From assembly GCF_001269985.1 (NCBI RefSeq), contig NZ_BBZB01000001.1, forward strand, positions 434,001 through 498,000: a stretch of 64,000 nt of DNA, in the 5' to 3' direction. The translations under genes and the position numbers were made by a program. Positions 26,636 to 34,864 of the stretch are shown here, one piece after another. Below the pieces are notes generated by a model. It was given only the letters and a program-made list of their open reading frames with translations, was not told where the DNA came from and ran no database searches. The stretch comes from Pseudoalteromonas sp. '520P1 No. 423' (GTDB lineage: Bacteria > Pseudomonadota > Gammaproteobacteria > Enterobacterales > Alteromonadaceae). Within the stretch, counting starts at the first letter, position 1, and the number at the start of each line of letters is the position of its first letter.

Positions 26636-27670
26636 ATGACTACCTCAGTAGAAAAAATTCAAGGCTTCTCCAAACAACAATTAATAAACAGCTTAAGTAA
26701 CGAACAATTTCAGTTAATTCTTTTCCCTACAGAGCAATGTAATTTCAGATGCGTATATTGTTATGAAGACTTTGAAATCGGAAAAATGCCTGATTGGTTA
26801 ATTGAAGCTACCAAAAAATTAATATCTAATAAATTACCTAAACTTTCTAAATTTCATTTTAGCTGGTTTGGTGGTGAGCCATTATTAGCCAAAGATGTTG
26901 TTTTTAATATAGCTGAATATACTTTTAATTTAGCAAAACAATTAAATTGTGATGTATCTGGAGATATGACCACAAATGGATTATTGCTAGATATTAAAAC
27001 TCTAGAAAAACTCATTTCATTAAAACAAAATAGTTTTCAAATATCTATCGATGGTGACAAAGAGTCCCATGATAAAACTAGAGTAACTCGCACTGGGCGA
27101 GGTAGCTTTGATAAAATATGGCAACGTTTATTAGATGCTGCAAACACTGATCTTAAATTTTCAATTACCTTAAGAGTTCATGTAACAGACCTTAATCAAG
27201 ATAGTGTTCTTGATTTCTGTAATCGTTACGATAAATTTTTAGCAGAAGATTCAAGGTTTAAGTTATTTTTTAAAGCAATTGAAGATCTAGGTGGTAATAA
27301 TAAAGTTGATGTAAATAGTCTTACATCACAAAAATCAGCTACAGAACTAGTTTCCCAACTCACAACTAGTTACTCAGATCAAAGTGTAAAACTAGGCTCA
27401 AAAGGAAATTATATTTGTTATGCAGGTAAACCAAATTCCCTTTCAATTCGTGCTAATGGCAATTTAAATAAATGTACTGTCGCATTGAATGATGACAGAA
27501 ACTCTATTGGTAAAATAAATAAAGATGGCTCTTTAGACATTAACAATCAAAGGTTTAGCTCTTGGGTTCAAGGCTTTTCAACTCTTGATAGCTGGCAAAT
27601 GGGTTGTCCTTTAAGCTATATGAATCACCATAATTCAGTTGGTGATATTCAATTTAAAAAAGTAGGTTAA
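26636..27670 (+). CDS. Radical SAM peptide maturase with C-terminal SPASM/twitch-like cysteines
   Basis: 344 residues. The SAM cluster motif CNFRCVYC (C35, C39, C42), glycine-rich WFGGEPLL near 77, DMTTNGLLL and QISIDGDKESHDKTR follow the AdoMet radical barrel. C-terminal Cys at 261, 280 and 324 with NGNLNKCTVALNDD and IGKINKDGSLD resemble an auxiliary-cluster domain of the SPASM/twitch type, though shortened. It lies downstream of two GG-leader precursors and upstream of a C39 exporter, so it is a RiPP modifying enzyme. The crosslink type (thioether, C-C, epimerisation) cannot be decided. Confidence 0.88.
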   Translation: MTTSVEKIQGFSKQQLINSLSNEQFQLILFPTEQCNFRCVYCYEDFEIGKMPDWLIEATKKLISNKLPKLSKFHFSWFGGEPLLAKDVVFNIAEYTFNLAKQLNCDVSGDMTTNGLLLDIKTLEKLISLKQNSFQISIDGDKESHDKTRVTRTGRGSFDKIWQRLLDAANTDLKFSITLRVHVTDLNQDSVLDFCNRYDKFLAEDSRFKLFFKAIEDLGGNNKVDVNSLTSQKSATELVSQLTTSYSDQSVKLGSKGNYICYAGKPNSLSIRANGNLNKCTVALNDDRNSIGKINKDGSLDINNQRFSSWVQGFSTLDSWQMGCPLSYMNHHNSVGDIQFKKVG

Positions 27671-27674
27671 AATA

Positions 27675-28370
27675 ATGTCTGTAATAAATATGTTTCGTAA
27701 AGAAGCATTAAGGAATCAATATAAATCTCAAGAGTTTGGTCACTCAGTGATCAAACAACCTAATATTATTAATCAAGCTATATGGGTTTTATGCTTTATT
27801 ATACTTCTTATAGTGATTTGTATTAAATTTATTACGCTAGCTAGCACTCAAAACTTTAATATCAGTATTGCAGTAGATAATTATCAGCCCCTAGTAGTAC
27901 CTTCACCGAGCATCATAAAAGAACAATTAGTTCAAGAAGCTGAACAAGTAGATAAAAATCAATCTATATATTTATTATCCAACATAAATGAAACCCAACC
28001 AAAACAATATTACCTTAGAGCCCCATCTTCTGGATTATTTTTTCATTTAAACACAGATAGCAATATCAGTTCCCCTTATAAGCCTATCGGGTTTATTTTA
28101 AAACACAACTCCAATAATGAGTTCTCTTTTTGGTTAAAAGACAAACCGAAAAAAACGATTTTAGTTGGAGATAAAGTCAAATTAACAATTGGTGAAAAGA
28201 AACTTGAAGGGAAAATATCCATGATGTTGGGTAATTTCACCAATAAGAAAGGTAAAAAAATCTTTATCAAATTTAAAAGTTCACGAGATCTATCATCATT
28301 ATCCCCGAAAGCAGAAATGCAACTGTCTTTAAAGCAGCAACCAAAATCTATTGCTCAACTACTCAACTAG
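27675..28370 (+). CDS. Reduced HlyD-like membrane adaptor
   Basis: 231 residues. N-terminus NMFRKEALRNQYKS then a helix (IWVLCFIILLIVICIKFIT) matches the start of the full HlyD protein at 55177-56421 (DLFRKEAIDHQGQ). The periplasmic part keeps a lipoyl-like segment (YYLRAPSSGLFFHL) and a beta-barrel-like one (VGDKVKLTIGEKKLEGKIS) but lacks the long coiled-coil hairpin. Just upstream of the C39 exporter, with which it likely works. Either a degenerate or a specialised short adaptor. Confidence 0.7.
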   Translation: MSVINMFRKEALRNQYKSQEFGHSVIKQPNIINQAIWVLCFIILLIVICIKFITLASTQNFNISIAVDNYQPLVVPSPSIIKEQLVQEAEQVDKNQSIYLLSNINETQPKQYYLRAPSSGLFFHLNTDSNISSPYKPIGFILKHNSNNEFSFWLKDKPKKTILVGDKVKLTIGEKKLEGKISMMLGNFTNKKGKKIFIKFKSSRDLSSLSPKAEMQLSLKQQPKSIAQLLN

Positions 28371-28382
28371 CTGAGGTATACA

Positions 28383-30497
28383 ATGCAATTATCAGATTAT
28401 ATTGATTTCAAAACAACAAAATTACCCATATTTCTACAAAGCGAAGTAGCTGAATGCGGCATTACATGTTTAGCTATGATTGCTTACTACCATGGTTATA
28501 AAATTAACATGCTTGCCATGCGTCAAAAATACCCAGTTGGTATTCAAGGGATCACCGTAAAACAAATTATGAAAGTGGCTGATGACATTGGTTTATCAGG
28601 CAGAGTACTCAAATTAGAATTAGGTCAATTAGCTAAAGTAAAAGGCCCAGCCATCTTACATTGGAACTTTAATCACTTTGTAACTTTATGCTCTGTTAAT
28701 AGAAGAGGTGTCGTTATCCACGACCCAGCAAAAGGTAAAATAAAATTAGACTGGAATCAGCTATCCGAATCATTTACCGGTATTGTTATTGAATTAACGC
28801 CTTCTTCAAATTTTGAGAAAAAAGATGATCGCGTAAAAATGCCTTTAACAGCCTTTATTGGAAAAGTAGAAGGGCTTGGAGCTTCTTTATCGAAAATTTT
28901 TATCATTGCAATCATTTTACAATGCTTATTTTTAGTCGCTCCTTATTATATTCGCTTAGTAATAGATCAAGGAATACCCTTATCTGATAACAGCATGCTG
29001 CTTTGGCTATTAGGTGGCTTTATTACAATCACTTTACTAACATCTGCAAGTAATATTCTTCGCTCCGCAGCTATTTTATATTTAGATAAAAATTTAGGCT
29101 TTCAAGTCAAAGCCAATATCCAACGTCATTTATTGCATCTACCCATGTCTTTTTTTGAAACTAGGCATATAGGTGATATTAAATCTAGATTTGAAGCATT
29201 TAACGAAGTACAAAGAATGATCAGCCGAGGGTTTATTTCAGCAGTGGTTGAAGGATTATTAGGGATCACTACCTTAATAATTATGTACAGTTACGAGCCA
29301 TCTCTCGCTATTATATCTCTTTCCTTTTTAATATTAACTTTAATGGTTAGATTATTTTTAACTAGCAAAGAAAATAAACATTTAGAGCAAGCACTTTCAA
29401 AGCAAGCAAAAGAAAATAGTCATTTCATCGAGACTGTTCGAGCTATCCAGCCAATTAAAAGCTATGTCAAAGAGAGTGCCAGACTCTCCTCATGGCTAAA
29501 TTTATTTGCAGATACAACTAACGAAAATATTAAAAGAGAAAAAGTTGTTATTGCAGCTGAAATTAGCCAAGAGTTCCTCAGTAAATTAGATTACCTAATT
29601 GTTATTTTTTTAGGCGCTTTATTAATAATTGATAATGTTTTTACTGTTGGTATGTTTATCGCTTTTTTAGCTTATAGACAGCAATTTAGTAACAGTGCAC
29701 AAACTTTAGTTGACCAATTATTTCGGTTTAGACTCGCATCCACTTATTTACGTCGCATGTCAGATATCGTTCTTCAAGAGCAAGAAACTGACAATAGCAC
29801 TCAACACTTAATAAAAGATAATATCAAAGGGCATATAGAAATACGCAATTTACATTTTAGATATAGTTCATCTTCAGTTTGGTTATTTCAGGGGTTAAGT
29901 TTTGAGATACAAGCGGGTGAGTCTGTCGTAATTACAGGAAGATCAGGTTTAGGTAAATCGTCACTATTAAAACTAATGACTGGACTTATCAATGCAGAGC
30001 AAGGTGATTATTCTCTCGACGGTCAATCAATTAAAAGTATAGGGACTCGTAACTTCCGCTCAATATGCGCCACAGTAATGCAAAACGATCAACTTTTAAA
30101 TGGTTCTTTAATCGAAAACATCACATTTTTTGAACCAAATCCAAATTTAGACAAAGTTATTGAAGCTGCAAAAGGTGCTTATATTTGGCAAGAAATTCAA
30201 GCTATGCCTATGGGATTACACTCTCAAGCAGGAGATTTAGGAAGTTCCTTATCTGGAGGGCAAAAACAAAGACTACTATTAGCGAGAGCTTTATACAGCC
30301 AACCTAAAGTTTTATTTTTAGATGAGGCAACAAGTCATTTAGATAGCAAAACAGAAATGCATGTAAATCAATATCTAAAAGAAAAATGCATCACTCGCAT
30401 AAGTGTTGCTCACCGCCAAGAAACAATCGAAAGTGCAGATAGAATTATCGATTTAGAAAGCTTAATCAAAAATAATAAAATTGAACTAGCTAGCTAA
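28383..30497 (+). CDS. Peptidase-containing ABC exporter (PCAT), C39 type
   Basis: 704 residues. C39 peptidase (1-140): Cys25 in EVAECGITCL, His98 in HWNFNHFV, Asp114 in VIHDPAKG, so the catalytic triad is intact. Six-helix membrane domain (170-430), then ATPase with Walker A GRSGLGKSS near 520, signature LSGGQKQR near 620 and Walker B VLFLDEAT. It would cleave after Gly-Gly and export the precursor peptides. Same operon as the radical SAM enzyme. Confidence 0.92.
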   Translation: MQLSDYIDFKTTKLPIFLQSEVAECGITCLAMIAYYHGYKINMLAMRQKYPVGIQGITVKQIMKVADDIGLSGRVLKLELGQLAKVKGPAILHWNFNHFVTLCSVNRRGVVIHDPAKGKIKLDWNQLSESFTGIVIELTPSSNFEKKDDRVKMPLTAFIGKVEGLGASLSKIFIIAIILQCLFLVAPYYIRLVIDQGIPLSDNSMLLWLLGGFITITLLTSASNILRSAAILYLDKNLGFQVKANIQRHLLHLPMSFFETRHIGDIKSRFEAFNEVQRMISRGFISAVVEGLLGITTLIIMYSYEPSLAIISLSFLILTLMVRLFLTSKENKHLEQALSKQAKENSHFIETVRAIQPIKSYVKESARLSSWLNLFADTTNENIKREKVVIAAEISQEFLSKLDYLIVIFLGALLIIDNVFTVGMFIAFLAYRQQFSNSAQTLVDQLFRFRLASTYLRRMSDIVLQEQETDNSTQHLIKDNIKGHIEIRNLHFRYSSSSVWLFQGLSFEIQAGESVVITGRSGLGKSSLLKLMTGLINAEQGDYSLDGQSIKSIGTRNFRSICATVMQNDQLLNGSLIENITFFEPNPNLDKVIEAAKGAYIWQEIQAMPMGLHSQAGDLGSSLSGGQKQRLLLARALYSQPKVLFLDEATSHLDSKTEMHVNQYLKEKCITRISVAHRQETIESADRIIDLESLIKNNKIELAS

Positions 30498-30525
30498 TAA
30501 AACTAGTAATAAGAGTCTATAAATA

Positions 30526-31752
30526 ATGAAAATAAATTCAAAAAATATATACAAAGGATTAATCGGTTTATCAGTTATCATGATAATTTCTGGCTGGCAA
30601 CTCGGCTATGCTGATAATGCACATTTTATTTCTCGTGATTCCATTAGTATTGATAAAGTTCAAAATGGTGATTTTTCGATAAAAATTGAAGGGTATGGTT
30701 TATTACAGTCAATCAATAAACGCTTACTCACTGCAACCAGTAATGCAGTTGTTGATGAAATAAAATTAAAAGCAGGGGCAGTTGTTAAGCATGATACGGT
30801 TATTTTAAAACTTAAAAATCCAGAGCTTGAAGGAAAGTTACGCCAAGCACTTGCGAAACTAAAAAATACAAAAACTCAAAAACGACAGATAGTACTACAA
30901 CAACAAAGAGAAATGCTTAATAGCAAATCGAACTTATCTGAGTTACAAGCCCAAGTTGAAATAGCGATGTTACAAGTAGAAGCCGAACGAACTTTAGCAA
31001 AATCAGGGATCATTTCTGGTATTAACGCAAAAAAAAATGAATTAAAAGCTAAGCAATTAATTAACAGAGTTCAGTTAGAAGAATCGAAAATAGCCAAATT
31101 GGTTATGATGCAAAAGGAAGCGACATCAATTCAAGATGACTTAATAGCTCAATCGAGTGAAGAATTTGAAGTAGCAAAACTGATGGTTGAACAGCTATCT
31201 GTCAGAGCAGGTATAAATGGCGTTATTCAACGCTTTCCCTTAAATTTAGGTCAAAGTGTTACTGCTGGAACTGAGCTAGCGTTAATTGGTAGTTTATCCC
31301 CATTAATTGCAGAAATAAAAGTACCTCAAATTCAAGCCCATTTAGTCAGAGCTGGTATGCAATCTGAAATCCAAACATTAAATAATCAAATTACTGGGCA
31401 AGTTGTCCGTATTGATCCTGTTATTAACGAAGGCGCAGTACAAATAGACATTAAACTTGTAACTAACAAGCTTGATGGGATTAAACCAATGCAACAAGTC
31501 GATGCCACTATTTTTGCTCAGGTGCAAAAGAATACAAACTATATAAAAACACCAACTGGGGTGAATGAAAATAGTACTGTGATGTTATATAAATTAACTG
31601 ATGATAATAAAGCCAGCCAAGTAGAAGTTCAATTTGGTAAAACATCAGGACAATTGATTCAAATAATTTCAGGTCTTAAGGCCGGAGATAAAATTATTAC
31701 CTCTCGACTCGATTTAAACTCCAACACAAAACAAATAAAGATTGGTAGTTAA
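30526..31752 (+). CDS. MacA-like periplasmic adaptor (RND/ABC efflux)
   Basis: 408 residues. One N-terminal helix (GLIGLSVIMIISGWQLGY), then barrel-sandwich and coiled-coil parts (KNPELEGKLRQALAKLKN) and a C-terminal beta-barrel region (TSGQLIQIISGLKAGDKIIT). Together with the next two genes it forms a MacAB-type tripartite set without its outer-membrane channel. Same direction as the RiPP genes with a 28-bp gap. Confidence 0.85.
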   Translation: MKINSKNIYKGLIGLSVIMIISGWQLGYADNAHFISRDSISIDKVQNGDFSIKIEGYGLLQSINKRLLTATSNAVVDEIKLKAGAVVKHDTVILKLKNPELEGKLRQALAKLKNTKTQKRQIVLQQQREMLNSKSNLSELQAQVEIAMLQVEAERTLAKSGIISGINAKKNELKAKQLINRVQLEESKIAKLVMMQKEATSIQDDLIAQSSEEFEVAKLMVEQLSVRAGINGVIQRFPLNLGQSVTAGTELALIGSLSPLIAEIKVPQIQAHLVRAGMQSEIQTLNNQITGQVVRIDPVINEGAVQIDIKLVTNKLDGIKPMQQVDATIFAQVQKNTNYIKTPTGVNENSTVMLYKLTDDNKASQVEVQFGKTSGQLIQIISGLKAGDKIITSRLDLNSNTKQIKIGS

Positions 31753-31772
31753 TACTAAGAAAAGGCATAACA

Positions 31773-32477
31773 ATGAAAACTGAAATATTAAAAATTAACA
31801 AAATGACGAAATCCTTTTCTTCTTGTGATCAAGTAACTCAAGTATTAAAAGGTATTAGCTTTACAATTTATGATGGTGAGTTTGTATCTATATCTGGTCC
31901 TTCTGGTTGTGGTAAATCAACCTTACTTAATATTATGGGGTTACTCGATACGTCACAAACTGGCGAATATTATATAGATGGTTTACTTGTCTCAGAAATG
32001 AACGCAACTCAAAGAGCGCAAATAAGAGGTAATAGAATAGGTTTTGTTTTTCAATCATTTAATTTAATTGATGAGATATCCATTTTAGATAATGTAGCAC
32101 TACCATTAAAGTATAGAGGCGCAACCTTACAAGTCCGTCACGCTCGCGCATTAGAATGTTTAGATAAAGTTGGCCTATCTGATAAAGCTAATTTACTTCC
32201 TAACCAGATTTCAGGGGGTCAACAACAAAGAGTTTCAATAGCTCGAGCTTTAGCGGGTGATTCTGGCATTATGCTCGTAGATGAACCAACTGGTAATTTA
32301 GATTCAAAAAATGGTGATGCTATTATGTCGCTACTTCAAGATTTAAACCAGCAAGGTACAACCATTGTTTTAGTAACTCACGATCCCAGATATGCCGATA
32401 TGGCTTCTCGTAGTATAAAACTAAAGGATGGTTTAATTTTACCTGATGAAACAATTAAGGTTGCAACAGCATGTTAA
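31773..32477 (+). CDS. MacB/LolD-type ABC ATPase
   Basis: 234 residues. Walker A GPSGCGKST near 47, Q-loop FVFQSFNLIDE, signature ISGGQQQR near 149, Walker B IMLVDEPTGNLDS, His switch VTHDPRYAD. It is a separate polypeptide, unlike E. coli MacB, and overlaps the permease gene by 7 bases. Confidence 0.92.
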   Translation: MKTEILKINKMTKSFSSCDQVTQVLKGISFTIYDGEFVSISGPSGCGKSTLLNIMGLLDTSQTGEYYIDGLLVSEMNATQRAQIRGNRIGFVFQSFNLIDEISILDNVALPLKYRGATLQVRHARALECLDKVGLSDKANLLPNQISGGQQQRVSIARALAGDSGIMLVDEPTGNLDSKNGDAIMSLLQDLNQQGTTIVLVTHDPRYADMASRSIKLKDGLILPDETIKVATAC

Positions 32478-34864
32478 TAAAAACAGCCTTACAAACATTT
32501 AAGCGTGCAAAACAATATTACTTAACAACAGTGATAACCTTAGCTCTTACATTATCTATGGTATTAAGTGCGTTTAGTTTAGTTGATTTAGTGTTTTTTT
32601 CTCCTTTACCCTATAAAAATAGTGACAATATTTATTTATTAGAAGGTACTTTAGAGTCGAAAAGTTATTCAGGACCTGGTACAAATTCACAAATAATAGA
32701 ATATATAAAAAGTAATAATACTGTATTCTCTGATGTGGCTACTTACCATCAATGGTCTAATTATAAATTATTTGATAATCAAAAAAGACCTGAAGTAAAT
32801 GTAATTTTAGCATCAAATAATTTATTCGAAATACTCGGTGTTCAAGCTCAATTAGGCCGCCTATTTAGCGATAAAGAAAGTTTAGGTAATAAACAAACAT
32901 CTATTATTTTAGGGTATCGCACTTGGCAACAAGAATATAATGCCGACAAAAATATTATCGGTAAAAAAATCCAATTAAATCAAAGAAGATTTACAGTAAT
33001 TGGTGTTGCGCCAGATAATTTAGTTTTACCACAATTAAGCAATATAAATTCCGCCTTTTGGATCCCGATAGATATGGATGAAACTTTCGATCCTAAAACG
33101 GCTAATGGCTTTATGGGTGCCTTTAAAGGTATCGCTAGAGCAGAATTAAATCAATTAGACAATGCCAAAGAACAAATTAAAACGTTGTCTGATACTGCTG
33201 CACAATTATATGCACCAAATGTATTAAAAGACTTTAAGATTAGTGCACAATTGACAGATTTTAATACTGCTTTAAAAGGTGATAGCGGTAATATTGTATT
33301 AATGTTATTACTCGGTGTACTTCTGTTAATGCTCATTGCTTTAATTAATTTATCAAGTATGCAATTAGCTAAAGCAGTAACAAAAATAAAGTCTATTGCT
33401 ATTAGCTTTGCCTTTGGTGCCACTAACAAGCAATTGATTATTGAATCGTTTAAACATAATACGATTGTTATCAGTATTTCAGTAATATTTGCGCTGATTC
33501 TTACGCAAACAAGTTTTGAAATCATCCAGCAACTTGCCTCAAACTCTATTCAAAGATTAGATACTTTAGCTATTAGTTTTAATACCATTTTAGTTTCAGC
33601 TTTATTAACTATATTAATTGCCTTGTTATACTCCTATATTGAATTGAGTGTCGTTAAAGAGAAGAGCTTAACTGATAGCTTACAAAGCAGTGGTAAAGGT
33701 ACTGGTAAACAAATAAGTTCAGGCGTAAGCCATAGTCTAATAGGTCTGCAAATTTTATTTTCTTTTTTAGTTTTAGTTTCTGCTAGTCATGTTGTCTTAG
33801 ATACTTTGGCAGAAGCTTTAAGGGATTCTGGAATCGATACTGAAAACAAATGGTCATTAACTATAAATTACGCCAATATCAAAAACTCAGAAGAGCGTAT
33901 CAATTTACATAAATCGATAATAAATCAGCTTTCGAAGTTAGATTCTATAGATAGTGTTACTGTAACATCGGAATCTAGATTGCCAGAGTCACTTAATGTA
34001 AACCAAGTTTATGATGAAAATAACCAATATATTGCACAAGCTAGAAAAATTTTAATTGGTCATGATTATTTACACCAACTCGGTATTACGGTGGATGGTA
34101 AGAATTTTAGCAAAGGTGACAGAGAACTAAATAACTACCCTATATTAGTAAATCAACGATTAGCTGATATTTTAGCGACTAACAATCAAGAAGTAAGAGC
34201 ACAAAAAATCAGTTTAGATGGAAAGACGCAACACAAAATTATTGGTGTAACGAGTAATATAAATGTACCTGGGAACCAAGAAGACGAGACTTATGAAATT
34301 TATATTCCCAAAAGCTATTCAGGTTGGCGTCAATACTCTTACTTAATTACAACATATGAACCATTATTAGTTGAGCAACAAATAATAAACAACATAACTG
34401 AAATAGATAGTAGATTAGATATCAATCGCTTAGCATCTTTAACACAGCTTTTTGATGAAAAAAGAAAACATCACCTTACCGCTGCTTGGATTTCAATTGT
34501 TTTAGCAAGTGTTTCTCTACTGATGGTATGTATTGGTATCAATGGTATTGTAAATTACCTCGTACAAGTTCGCCGTTATACATTAGGCGTAAAACTAGCT
34601 ATGGGAGCAGATAACCGCCGTTTACTTAAAGACAGTATCATTGAATTAATGCAACCTATATCAATGAGCTTGATACTCGCCTTTTCAATCTGCTTTTTAG
34701 TGGTTGGTTATAGTATTTCTAATCCTAACTTTACGCTACCTGTGAATTGGGGACTTATTCTTAGTATATGGGTTGGATTGTTCATTATTTCTTTGATAGT
34801 TAGTTACTTTCCCATTCAAAAAACTTTAAAACAAGATCCTATTAAGGCACTAAGAAATGAATAA
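32471..34864 (+). CDS. MacB/FtsX-type ABC permease with periplasmic core
   Basis: 797 residues. An N-terminal helix followed by a MacB_PCD-like periplasmic domain (NNLFEILGVQAQLGRLF, GKKIQLNQRRFTVIGVAP), helices near 270-400, a second periplasmic domain (NIKNSEERINLHK…) and three C-terminal helices (ASVSLLMVCIGINGIVNYL, then LILAFSICFLVVGYSI, ILSIWVGLFIISLIVSYF). Eight-helix arrangement of an FtsX-duplicated permease. Overlaps both neighbours, so the ATPase, permease and peptidase are translationally linked. May export peptide or confer self-protection. Confidence 0.9.
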   Translation: MLIKTALQTFKRAKQYYLTTVITLALTLSMVLSAFSLVDLVFFSPLPYKNSDNIYLLEGTLESKSYSGPGTNSQIIEYIKSNNTVFSDVATYHQWSNYKLFDNQKRPEVNVILASNNLFEILGVQAQLGRLFSDKESLGNKQTSIILGYRTWQQEYNADKNIIGKKIQLNQRRFTVIGVAPDNLVLPQLSNINSAFWIPIDMDETFDPKTANGFMGAFKGIARAELNQLDNAKEQIKTLSDTAAQLYAPNVLKDFKISAQLTDFNTALKGDSGNIVLMLLLGVLLLMLIALINLSSMQLAKAVTKIKSIAISFAFGATNKQLIIESFKHNTIVISISVIFALILTQTSFEIIQQLASNSIQRLDTLAISFNTILVSALLTILIALLYSYIELSVVKEKSLTDSLQSSGKGTGKQISSGVSHSLIGLQILFSFLVLVSASHVVLDTLAEALRDSGIDTENKWSLTINYANIKNSEERINLHKSIINQLSKLDSIDSVTVTSESRLPESLNVNQVYDENNQYIAQARKILIGHDYLHQLGITVDGKNFSKGDRELNNYPILVNQRLADILATNNQEVRAQKISLDGKTQHKIIGVTSNINVPGNQEDETYEIYIPKSYSGWRQYSYLITTYEPLLVEQQIINNITEIDSRLDINRLASLTQLFDEKRKHHLTAAWISIVLASVSLLMVCIGINGIVNYLVQVRRYTLGVKLAMGADNRRLLKDSIIELMQPISMSLILAFSICFLVVGYSISNPNFTLPVNWGLILSIWVGLFIISLIVSYFPIQKTLKQDPIKALRNE

